In this document: piece by piece, positions 7,487-14,176 of the stretch
Position numbering within the stretch: the stretch's first letter is position 1
How the letters are laid out: each line of letters opens with the position of its first letter
NCBI GenBank assembly: GCA_903839905.1
Contig: CAIMDX010000059.1
Span: 1-15,641, forward strand
Length of the DNA stretch: 15,641 bases
DNA from: an uncultured bacterium
GTDB lineage: Bacteria; Patescibacteriota; Minisyncoccia; Minisyncoccales; JAQTVQ01
Direction: 5' to 3'
Notes under the pieces: generated by a model
Databases searched by the model: none
The model's input: only the letters and a program-made list of their open reading frames with translations
Told to the model about the DNA's origin: nothing
Translations under genes and position numbers: made by a program

Positions 7487-7573
7487 CTCCTTCAGCCTTG
7501 GTTGTCGACCATTGGCTGAAAAGATAACCTTTTAAAGGTTATTTTATTATTTCAGCCTTGGCCTAGCCAAGCT
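7487..7573 (-). promoter_or_regulatory. Structured 5' leader with mutually exclusive hairpins (candidate switch)
   Basis: On the SPFH transcript, segments occur in this RNA order. P0: AGCTTGGC with GCCAAGGCT (7573-7554). A: GGCTGAA (7557-7551). T: a terminator-like hairpin ATAACCTT/AAGGTTAT followed by CTTTT (7542-7519). C: TTCAGCC (7520-7514). D: GGCTGAA (7497-7491). Then GGAG (7490-7487). C can pair with A, enclosing T, or with D, where a further TGGT/ACCA inner stem forms beside the GGAG. A also overlaps P0. C therefore cannot pair with both, and D pairing could mask the ribosome binding region. The 11-bp word TTCAGCCTTGG is repeated 60 bp apart (7491-7501, 7551-7561). No known riboswitch class is recognised, and a degenerate repeat cluster is the alternative explanation. 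Confidence 0.45.
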
Positions 7574-7585
7574 TTAGATGTTTAT

Positions 7586-7614
7586 TTTATACAATGTTTT
7601 AGTGATACTGTCAA
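7586..7614 (-). promoter_or_regulatory. Near-consensus sigma-70-type promoter of the SPFH gene
   Basis: Read on the minus strand, TTGACA (7614-7609) is followed after exactly 17 nt by TATAAA (7591-7586). This is a very good match and predicts a start near 7579. The resulting leader of about 112 nt contains the alternative hairpins described separately. Confidence 0.75.
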
Positions 7615-7692
7615 ATATTTTATAAGCTTAAGGGACCTCCCGAAGGCTCGCCAAATTATATAAAAAAATAAAATTATTTAAGGAGCAGGGGA

Positions 7693-7720
7693 AAAATCTG
7701 CTTTTGACAAAAGCGGATTT
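7693..7720. promoter_or_regulatory. Palindromic operator candidate over the -35 box
   Basis: The arm AAATCTGCTTTT (7694-7705) and the arm AAAAGCGGATTT (7709-7720) form a 12-bp inverted repeat with one mismatch around the 3-nt centre GAC. The -35 hexamer TTGACA (7704-7709) sits exactly across the centre. This placement is typical of a dimeric repressor site that would block RNA polymerase. A transcribed hairpin role is unlikely because the predicted start lies downstream. Confidence 0.5.
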
Positions 7721-7730
7721 ATGTTAAAAT
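7704..7730 (+). promoter_or_regulatory. Promoter of the secretion gene run, predicted near-leaderless
   Basis: TTGACA (7704-7709) is a perfect -35. TAAAAT (7725-7730) is preceded by TGT, an extended -10 pattern, with 15 bp between boxes, slightly short. Initiation about 7 nt later would fall within a few bases of the ATG at 7741, giving a leaderless or nearly leaderless message. This agrees with the missing Shine-Dalgarno site. AT-rich DNA at 7654-7680 could act as an upstream element. Between 7632 and 7652 lies a small GC-rich island of unknown role. Confidence 0.65.
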
Positions 7731-7740
7731 ATTTTTAGAT

Positions 7741-8313
7741 ATGCAAGAAAAAATTTCCAAAGAACAATTTTGGACAACATATAAAGCTTTGCCGAAAGAA
7801 TTGCAAGATGCCGTCTTCTCCGAAGAAACAGCTGAAACGATTTTTAACGCTTGCGCCGACAACGGAGTAGAAGATGAGCGAATCTCCAAGATTGCCGGTT
7901 ATGTCGGTAATATTTTACTGGGCCTTCTTCCTCCTGAACAATTCCAGCCCGCCTTAGAATTGGATTTAAACTTAGAACCAAAGGCTGCTGAAAATATCTG
8001 CCAAATAGTGTACGGCTCTATTTTGGAACCTGTCAGAGATCAATTAGCAGAGCTTTATTTGTCCAAAGATAAAAAAGAGGTCAAAGCGAACGAAGAGAAG
8101 ATAGAAGCTGGAATAGTCACAGAAAAAGAAACGAGAATAAAAGAAATAGAAATAAAAATAAAAACCGGAATAAATCCGGAAGAACAAATAAAGGAAATTT
8201 TACGGGAGAAAACGGCAACAGCCGATTCAAAAAAAGAGACTAAGAAAACTGCGGCAAATGAAACAACAGCAAATAAATCTTCCGATTCTTACCGCGAACC
8301 CATAGGCGGCTAA
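7741..8313 (+). CDS. Helical hypothetical protein opening the secretion gene run
   Basis: The 190-residue protein has no signal peptide or membrane segment. Residues 1-105 look like a compact all-helical domain (MQEKISKEQFWTTYKALPKE, then FSEETAETIFNAC and EQFQPALELDL). Residues 105-190 are highly charged, Lys/Glu- then Thr/Ala-rich, probably coiled coil followed by a disordered tail. I recall similar short proteins preceding PrgI genes in CPR genomes, but I know no function. It is the first gene behind the palindrome-bearing promoter and ends 15 bp before prgI, so it is almost certainly cotranscribed with the secretion genes. A cytoplasmic adaptor or assembly role is possible but speculative. 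Confidence 0.75.
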   Translation: MQEKISKEQFWTTYKALPKELQDAVFSEETAETIFNACADNGVEDERISKIAGYVGNILLGLLPPEQFQPALELDLNLEPKAAENICQIVYGSILEPVRDQLAELYLSKDKKEVKANEEKIEAGIVTEKETRIKEIEIKIKTGINPEEQIKEILREKTATADSKKETKKTAANETTANKSSDSYREPIGG

Positions 8314-8328
8314 ATTTTATTTTAAATT

Positions 8329-8745
8329 ATGCAATTTCAAGTCCCTCAATTCATTGAAAAAGAAACCGGATTTTTAGGCCCGCTAACGGCCAGGCAAACC
8401 CTTATTTTCGCTTTTGCCGCCGGCGGCGCCCTTTTCGCTTGGATATTATTCGGCAAATCCAATTTTATGATTTTTATAGCGATTTCTGTTTTGTTCGTCA
8501 GCGGCGCGGGGGCTTTATCCTTTCTAAAGATCAACGGGTTAAATCTGACAACCGTCTTGAAAAATTTCCTGTCGTTCCTTTCCGCTTCCAAGCTTTATCT
8601 TTGGAAAAGAAAAGAAGTCACCGTCTACTACGAAAAAAAAGCTGCTGCTCCGGCCAAAAAAGAAATTGGAACGGAATCTCCGTTAAGGATTGCCAGCGCC
8701 AGTAAAATAAAAGACTTAAATAAAAAAATAGAATTCGGAGGATAG
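8329..8745 (+). CDS. PrgI-family membrane protein (VirB3-like)
   Basis: The 138-residue product opens with MQFQVPQFIEKE and has two closely spaced hydrophobic helices (about 24-42 and 46-66), then a region ending in a YLWKRKEVTVYY segment and a Lys-rich tail. That layout, and the position directly before VirB4 genes, matches the PrgI family of Gram-positive-type systems, the counterpart of VirB3. Such proteins sit in the cytoplasmic membrane and help dock the VirB4 ATPase. No ribosome binding site is seen. The end of the gene contains the GGAGG that serves the next one. Confidence 0.85.
   Translation: MQFQVPQFIEKETGFLGPLTARQTLIFAFAAGGALFAWILFGKSNFMIFIAISVLFVSGAGALSFLKINGLNLTTVLKNFLSFLSASKLYLWKRKEVTVYYEKKAAAPAKKEIGTESPLRIASASKIKDLNKKIEFGG
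8737..8741 (+). promoter_or_regulatory. Canonical Shine-Dalgarno for the VirB4 N-terminal-domain gene
   Basis: GGAGG lies 7 nt before the ATG at 8749, inside the last codons of the PrgI gene (GGA GGA TAG). It is the clearest ribosome binding site in the window; most neighbours have none. Confidence 0.75.
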
Positions 8746-8748
8746 TTT

Positions 8749-9393
8749 ATGAAAAACACGGCAACCCAACAATTTCTTCCCATAGGCCAGATCAGAGAGG
8801 GGGTGATAGTAATGAAAGACAAATCTTTAAGAGGCGTTTTGCTTGTCTCGTCTTTAAACTTTGCCTTGAAATCAGAAGACGAACAAACCGCCATCATTTA
8901 TCAATTCCAAGATTTTTTGAATTCCCTAGACTTCTCTTGCCAGATTATAGCGCAGTCCAGAAAGCTTAATATCACCGGCTATCTTGAGAAGCTGAAAGAG
9001 ATAGAGGCCGGCCAAAAAAACGAATTATTAAAAGTCCAAACAGCCGAATATAGAAAATTCATAGAGCAGATAATAAGCGGCGGTTCAATTATGGCCAAGA
9101 ATTTTTATGTGGTTGCGCCCTATTATCCGCTAGCAGAGATTCCTGGAGTAGCCGGATCTGCTGAAAAAAACGCTAAAGCAGGCAAAAAAGATTTGACCGA
9201 AGAAAAATTCCAGCGCGGCAAATACCAACTTTGGCAAAGAATGGAATATGTCGTTTTGGGATTAAGGCGTTGCGGTTTAAGAGCCAGCCCGTTAAATACC
9301 CCCGAGCTTATAGAAGTCCTTTGGGCTTTCCACCATCCCAAAGAAGCAGAATCCGGTTATTATCCGGAATTGCCGCCGGAGATGCTGATTTAA
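8749..9393 (+). CDS. Stand-alone VirB4 N-terminal (TraC/CagE-type) domain protein
   Basis: The 214-residue protein begins QFLPIGQIREGVIVMKDKSL, the typical opening of the TraC/TrbE/VirB4 N-terminal domain, and continues with DEQTAIIYQFQDFLNSLDF and a region of alternating helix and strand. It has no Walker motifs and no membrane segment. The ATPase domain follows 22 bp downstream as a separate gene, so the usual single VirB4 chain appears to be encoded as two proteins. The stop at 9391-9393 is followed by an AT-rich gap, and the next gene is in another frame. A simple frameshift seems unlikely, because the second gene has its own Met and N-terminal region. It presumably binds the ATPase and membrane partners such as PrgI. 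Confidence 0.78.
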   Translation: MKNTATQQFLPIGQIREGVIVMKDKSLRGVLLVSSLNFALKSEDEQTAIIYQFQDFLNSLDFSCQIIAQSRKLNITGYLEKLKEIEAGQKNELLKVQTAEYRKFIEQIISGGSIMAKNFYVVAPYYPLAEIPGVAGSAEKNAKAGKKDLTEEKFQRGKYQLWQRMEYVVLGLRRCGLRASPLNTPELIEVLWAFHHPKEAESGYYPELPPEMLI

Positions 9394-9415
9394 TTTTATT
9401 TTCAAAAAAATAACA

Positions 9416-11185
9416 ATGGCCTTTTTCAAAAAAAACAAACCAGAAAAACTCTTTGAAGCAGAGCATATGGACGCGAAAGACATAATCGCGCCTGCTTCAA
9501 TAGAGATCAAGCAAAACTTGATTAAGCTTGGCGAGAAATTAGCCAAGACTTATTTTGTTTTCTCTTATCCAAGATATCTCACCACCGGCTGGCTTTCTCC
9601 AATCATCAATTTAGACATACCACTGGATATTTCTTTCTTTTTCCACCCGATGGAAACCGCCGACACACTAAAAAAATTAAGAAGAAAAGTTACCGAAATC
9701 CAGGTGGATATTATTAAAAATGAAGAAAAGGGAATGATCAGGGACCCGGCTTTGGAAACCGCTTACAGCGATCTGGAGAACTTGCGCGACAGCCTGCAAA
9801 CAGCGCAGGAAAAAATGTTCAAATTCGGCCTATATATCACCGTCTACGCCGACACCGAAACCCAGCTTACCGATATTGAAACAACTTTAAGATCAGTACT
9901 TGAATCGCGCTTGATTTATTTAAAGCCGGCCCTTTACCAGCAAAAAGAAGGGTTCCTTTCCGTTTCTCCTTACGCCATGGACCAATTGCAGGTTCACACC
10001 AGCATCAATACCGGTCCGCTTTCTTCTGTTTTTCCTTTTGTTTCTTTTGACTTAAGCTCCAATGAAGGAATTCTATACGGCATGAATAAGCACAATAGCT
10101 CCTTAGTGCTTTTTGACCGGTTCACTTTGGAAAATGCCAATATGGTAATCTTCGCCAAATCCGGCTCTGGAAAATCTTATGCGGTCAAGTTGGAGGTTTT
10201 GCGATCCTTAATGATGGGAGTGGAGGCAATCATTGTTGACCCGGAAAATGAATACGAAATGCTTTCCGATGCAGTAGGGGGATCTTTTTTCAAGATATCT
10301 TTAAGCTCAGAAAACCACATCAATCCATTTGACCTTCCAATTCCGCGCGAAGATGAAAAACCGGAAGATGTCTTAAGATCAAATATTATTAACTTGGTCG
10401 GCCTGGTCAGACTGATGCTTGGGGGGTTGAATCCGGAAGAAGACGCAATTATTGATCAAGCTCTGGCCGAAACCTATGCCGCCAAAGATATCACTGCGGA
10501 TTCCGACCCTTCCACCTGGAAAGAAAAAACTCCTGTTATGTCGGACTTGGAATCAGTTCTGGAAACAATGCAGGGAGCCGATTCGCTTGTCCAAAGAGTG
10601 CGAAAATTCACTCGCGGAACATTCTCTTCTTTTTTCAACCAGCAATCCAATATTTCTATGGATAAGCAATTGGTTGTTTTCGGCATCAGAGATATGGAAG
10701 ACGAATTAAGGCCGATGGCAATGTTTATCATTATGCGCTACATCTGGAACGAAATCCGGGCCGAATTGAAAAAAAGGATATTGATCATTGATGAGGCTTG
10801 GTGGCTAATGCAGTCTGAAGACGGAGCTTCGTTCTTATACGGCATGGCCAAACGCGCCCGCAAATACTGGCTGGGGGTAACCACTATCACGCAGGATGTT
10901 TCCGATTTTATGAAATCTTCCTATGGCAAACCGATCATTACCAACTCCTCCCTCCAGCTTCTTCTCAAACAAAGCCCTGCCACTGTTGATGTCTTGCAGC
11001 AAACTTTTAACCTAACCGAACAAGAAAAATTCTTGCTTCTGGAAACGCCCGTAGGGGAGGGAATCTTTTTTGCCGGCCAAAAGCATGTGTCCATTAAAAT
11101 TGTCGCGTCCTACACCGAAGATCAGATCATCACTTCCAGCCCGGAACAAATTTTAAAAATAAAAGAAGCTAAGAATAACATTTAG
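9416..11185 (+). CDS. VirB4/TraC-type secretion ATPase
   Basis: The 589-residue protein is a VirB4-family motor. An N-terminal region (about 1-215) includes a Lys-rich start, ISFFFHPMETADTLKKLRRK and a coiled segment. The nucleotide-binding domain has Walker A AKSGSGKS at 247-254, Walker B ILIIDEAWW around 455-463 with catalytic D459/E460, and a sensor-like TITQDVSDFMKS followed by NSSLQLLLKQ. VirB4 proteins hydrolyse ATP at the cytoplasmic face to assemble the pilus and drive substrate transfer. It follows the split N-terminal-domain gene and precedes a small membrane protein. The start is the Met preceding AFFKKNKPEKL; there is no Shine-Dalgarno site. The match is strong; whether DNA or protein is moved is not visible. 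Confidence 0.94.
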   Translation: MAFFKKNKPEKLFEAEHMDAKDIIAPASIEIKQNLIKLGEKLAKTYFVFSYPRYLTTGWLSPIINLDIPLDISFFFHPMETADTLKKLRRKVTEIQVDIIKNEEKGMIRDPALETAYSDLENLRDSLQTAQEKMFKFGLYITVYADTETQLTDIETTLRSVLESRLIYLKPALYQQKEGFLSVSPYAMDQLQVHTSINTGPLSSVFPFVSFDLSSNEGILYGMNKHNSSLVLFDRFTLENANMVIFAKSGSGKSYAVKLEVLRSLMMGVEAIIVDPENEYEMLSDAVGGSFFKISLSSENHINPFDLPIPREDEKPEDVLRSNIINLVGLVRLMLGGLNPEEDAIIDQALAETYAAKDITADSDPSTWKEKTPVMSDLESVLETMQGADSLVQRVRKFTRGTFSSFFNQQSNISMDKQLVVFGIRDMEDELRPMAMFIIMRYIWNEIRAELKKRILIIDEAWWLMQSEDGASFLYGMAKRARKYWLGVTTITQDVSDFMKSSYGKPIITNSSLQLLLKQSPATVDVLQQTFNLTEQEKFLLLETPVGEGIFFAGQKHVSIKIVASYTEDQIITSSPEQILKIKEAKNNI

Positions 11186-11199
11186 CGCTGATTTTAAAA

Positions 11200-11676
11200 A
11201 TGCCTGAAGAAGCAGAAGAAATTGAAGCTGGAAAAACTGAAAACATTGAAAACAGCGCCGGAGGGGCAAATTTTTTATCCCTGGTAACGCCGGAGGGGAT
11301 GGTGATGATGAGCGCCGCGGCGATTATTGATATTTTGGGTTTTTTCGGCTTCCCGTGGCTTTTCATTCCGGACATATTTTTTGGCTTTTGGCTGATGGTA
11401 AGGGGGAGCTTCCAATCTTCAGAAGAAGCGACTAAGCAATCAAACCAAGAACCAGAAAAATCTAAATCGTCGCAAGCCGCTAAGCCAGAAGAAAGCGCCC
11501 ATAAAACATCAAAACCGATTCCTGCGGCATCATCCGGTGCGGCTAAAACAGCGAAAAAATCCAGATGGATTAAATGGTTAAGGCCAATCGCTTTTATCGG
11601 AGAATTAATACCTTTCGTCAACGCCTTGCCTCTTTGGTCTATCCTTGTTTATTCAGAATTAATTTACAACAGCTGA
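11200..11676 (+). CDS. Small membrane protein with hairpin helices (unknown)
   Basis: The 158-residue product has an acidic N-terminus (about 1-30) and a hydrophobic region at 33-67 that could form one or two spans (AAIIDILGFFGFPWLFIPDI). A polar Ser/Lys/Ala-rich linker (about 70-120) follows, then a third hydrophobic stretch (about 128-150) ending just before the C-terminus. I do not recognise the family. It sits 14 bp after the VirB4 ATPase and one base before the pilin-peptidase gene, so it should belong to the same complex, perhaps as an anchor or chaperone for the surface proteins. It ends in TGA, showing that UGA is a stop here. Confidence 0.75.
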   Translation: MPEEAEEIEAGKTENIENSAGGANFLSLVTPEGMVMMSAAAIIDILGFFGFPWLFIPDIFFGFWLMVRGSFQSSEEATKQSNQEPEKSKSSQAAKPEESAHKTSKPIPAASSGAAKTAKKSRWIKWLRPIAFIGELIPFVNALPLWSILVYSELIYNS

Positions 11677-11677
11677 T

Positions 11678-13303
11678 ATGAAAAAATCCCAGCAAAAATT
11701 TTTTAAATTTTTCATCTTGGCTTGTTTTTGTGCAGGACTTTTTTTCTGTTTAAAGGTTCACGCCAGCGACCTTGAAGTCTCTTATCTGCAAATACCAGAG
11801 GTGGAAACCCCAACAAGCACTGAATCTGGCCTTGAATCTTATATTAAATACCTTTTCAATTTCGCTTTTGCGATAGCCGGGCTGATTCTTTTTGCCGTCT
11901 TGGTCCAGGGAGGATTTTCCTATCTTTCTTCCTCTGGGAATACCGCTAAAACAAAAATAGCCAAAGACAAAATAACTTCCGGTTTTTTAGGCGTAGCAAT
12001 AATCCTTTGCTCTTGGCTGCTTTTATACGCCTTGAACCCGCGGATGCTCTTATTTTCTTTTGATAAAAAAATTATTCCAGCCACCATAACCATCCCGGCT
12101 GAAGAAAAAACAGACACGAAAAGAACCTTTTTACAAATACCTGTTGGCACATTAATAGAGAAAGCATTGACCGGAAACGAAGCCCAGGCTAAATTGGACG
12201 AGGTTAACCAAAAAGATGAAGAAATTAAAGAAAAAGCCGAAAAACTCAAACAGCTTAACGAAGGCTTGAAAGATTTGGCTCTTGCTTGCAGTTGCGGGAA
12301 CTCTAATTGCGGAGACACGGCTGGCGGCTGCGCAAGGGAAGGATGCCAGGTGCGCTGCGATCAAAATGCCATAAATGCAAAGATAAGTGAAATAAAAAAC
12401 TTTATTGAAGAGTTGAAAACATTTCAGAAAGATACATTTGTGGCAACTCGATGGGACTTTGACGACGGCAGAAATGAGCTAAAAATAGCTGCCTCTCTTC
12501 TTACTGGCGCTTGTGATACTCCGTTAATGACCCAGAACGACCTTATGGAGGCAACCGCGATGATGGGGAAAGATGGATTTGAAATTAAAACATTAACCGG
12601 ATGGCCGAGTAATAAGATATCTTTTAATGGAAAAACGATAGATGATCCCGTTACTTTTTATTGCGAAAATTTTAATATTGGTGCTGCCTTAAAATCAACT
12701 TCCGTTGAAGATGCAGTTGAAATAGTTTCCGCTGAAGAAGCTCCGACGATGGCTAACGATCAAGCTCCGACCAACGGTAATCCGCCGGAAGGCAGTGCAG
12801 ATTATAAAATAAAAAATTATCCATATTTAAACCAAAGCGACCCAAGACAATCTTCGTGCATCAGATGGGTTGGGTGCGGTCCGACCTCTCTAGCTACAAT
12901 AATCCGGTATTTTGACCCATCTTCAAATGTAACGCCGGAGAGCCTAGCTGGAGAGCTTAGAAACCAAGGAGGAATGTTTTCTTGCTCCGACGGTATCACC
13001 TCCGCCGCTTCCGCTTCCGGCTATGTCAGCTCAAAATACAATATAAGCTATGAAAAACTGGCAAGGACCCCTCAAATAATTAAAAATGAAATTCTGCAAA
13101 ACCATCCGGTAATGATAGTCACCTGTACTTTTGGTCCTTATGCTCAATATGGAGGGCATCTTTTAGTGATTAACGGAGTAAATTACACCGGCGACACAAT
13201 AAACTATTTTTATGTTATGGACCCATGCCATTACATATATAAAACAATTACTTTGAACGACTTAAATAAGTGTAGCGGGTCTATTTATAGTTTTTCAAAA
13301 TAA
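11678..13303 (+). CDS. Pilin-like (VirB2/TrbC-type) membrane protein fused to a C39-like cysteine peptidase
   Basis: This 541-residue protein has a signal peptide (about 1-29, ending KVHA) and a two-helix VirB2/TrbC-like pilin module (54-120) with GGFSYLSSSGNTAKT, then CSWLLLYALNP. A coiled coil follows (about 165-255), interrupted by a cysteine cluster C204, C206, C211, C218, C223 and C227. The C-terminus (about 380-541) resembles the C39_2/papain-like peptidase family. The oxyanion Gln is probably Q386 in YLNQSDPR, the nucleophile C400 in GCGPTS, the histidine H494 in YGGHLLVI, and the acid D515 in VMDPC, so all catalytic positions seem present. The pilin module would anchor it in the membrane and expose the peptidase outside. 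Substrate is unknown; a wall peptide, pilin or neighbouring-cell target is possible. It pairs with a second pilin-module protein downstream. Confidence 0.8.
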   Translation: MKKSQQKFFKFFILACFCAGLFFCLKVHASDLEVSYLQIPEVETPTSTESGLESYIKYLFNFAFAIAGLILFAVLVQGGFSYLSSSGNTAKTKIAKDKITSGFLGVAIILCSWLLLYALNPRMLLFSFDKKIIPATITIPAEEKTDTKRTFLQIPVGTLIEKALTGNEAQAKLDEVNQKDEEIKEKAEKLKQLNEGLKDLALACSCGNSNCGDTAGGCAREGCQVRCDQNAINAKISEIKNFIEELKTFQKDTFVATRWDFDDGRNELKIAASLLTGACDTPLMTQNDLMEATAMMGKDGFEIKTLTGWPSNKISFNGKTIDDPVTFYCENFNIGAALKSTSVEDAVEIVSAEEAPTMANDQAPTNGNPPEGSADYKIKNYPYLNQSDPRQSSCIRWVGCGPTSLATIIRYFDPSSNVTPESLAGELRNQGGMFSCSDGITSAASASGYVSSKYNISYEKLARTPQIIKNEILQNHPVMIVTCTFGPYAQYGGHLLVINGVNYTGDTINYFYVMDPCHYIYKTITLNDLNKCSGSIYSFSK

Positions 13304-13309
13304 AAAAAT

Positions 13310-14152
13310 ATGAATAAAAATTTAAAAATATTTTTTGCAGGAATAATTGTTGCCTTCTCCATTTTAGGGCTGTACTTTCCCTTACATAATGCCAAGGCGG
13401 AAGAAAACACCAGCGGAGAATCTATTTCTTGTAACCAAGAGATTCCAATAGGGGAAACCATAGAAGAGACCATCGGGTTTATGGGCGGCGTGCGAAATGA
13501 TGCAATCAATTTGCAAAGCTTATTAAGGCAGGAGATATCCGCTTCCGAACAGCTAATTTCTTCTGTTCAGAGCTGTGATATTAATAAATGCACCCCGTCT
13601 TGCAAACTGATTAGCTCTTCTCTTCCAGACGGCCAGGGGGGAATGATATCTTCTTCTTATTGCGAGGCCAGCAGTTGCGGAGGGGAAATTTGCCCCGAAG
13701 ATAAAATCATCTCCGGCTTCGCAAAGATAGAATCTCTTTACAATGACATTGAAGAATCTCAAAAAGCCGCTAAAAAAGCTATAGAGAAAACAGATTTTTC
13801 TTTTTCCATTAAACCCTATCTAAATCCTTTCCTGCCGGTGCCAATCGGTCTTTATCCGGCGGATATCAGCAATAAAACCAGATCAGAAACAATCCAGGCA
13901 AAGCTTGACGCGTCCAGAGGTCTTTTTGACTCTTGCTTCTCAACTCCGCAAGAATGGCAAGAAGTGATGGAGGGAGCCAAAGTTGGAAAGGCGCTGCTGT
14001 CTTGCCAAGAGAGCCTTGATTTTGTAAGAGATGAATTAAGCCAAGAATGCAAAGACGCTTGCGCAGGAAATTCCGAAGGAGATAAAAATAAATGCGCTGA
14101 ATGCCTAGGATGCAAAAGTCCGGGAAATTTTTTCTGCTGTACAACAAAATAA
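13310..14152 (+). CDS. Secreted or anchored cysteine-rich protein (unknown)
   Basis: The 280-residue product starts with a signal peptide (about 1-30, ending NAKA). The mature part holds 16 cysteines, at 41, 89, 94, 98, 118, 123, 128, 209, 232, 247, 251, 262, 265, 268, 276 and 277, an extreme density for a bacterial protein. The run C89-x4-C94-x3-C98 and C118-x4-C123-x4-C128 is flanked by helical, coiled-coil-like segments (residues 60-88 and 129-160), and resembles the cysteine insertion in the pilin-peptidase neighbour. A Cys-x-x-Cys-rich tail closes the protein. Disulphide-bonded surface structure is likely; zinc binding by the tail is an alternative. No family name can be given. It lies 6 bp after the peptidase fusion and 24 bp before the second pilin protein, so it is probably a partner of both. 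Confidence 0.7.
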   Translation: MNKNLKIFFAGIIVAFSILGLYFPLHNAKAEENTSGESISCNQEIPIGETIEETIGFMGGVRNDAINLQSLLRQEISASEQLISSVQSCDINKCTPSCKLISSSLPDGQGGMISSSYCEASSCGGEICPEDKIISGFAKIESLYNDIEESQKAAKKAIEKTDFSFSIKPYLNPFLPVPIGLYPADISNKTRSETIQAKLDASRGLFDSCFSTPQEWQEVMEGAKVGKALLSCQESLDFVRDELSQECKDACAGNSEGDKNKCAECLGCKSPGNFFCCTTK

Positions 14153-14176
14153 CCATAAGTACTACAATAAACTTAT

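Noticed and set aside
7524..7545. Hairpin ATAACCTT/AAGGTTAT as an ordinary gene-end terminator
   Set aside because: It lies upstream of both flanking genes, so no gene ends there; it is treated as part of the SPFH leader.
14155..14176. ATAAGT/ACTTAT inverted repeat before the last gene
   Set aside because: Six AT-rich base pairs around a 10-nt loop are expected by chance.
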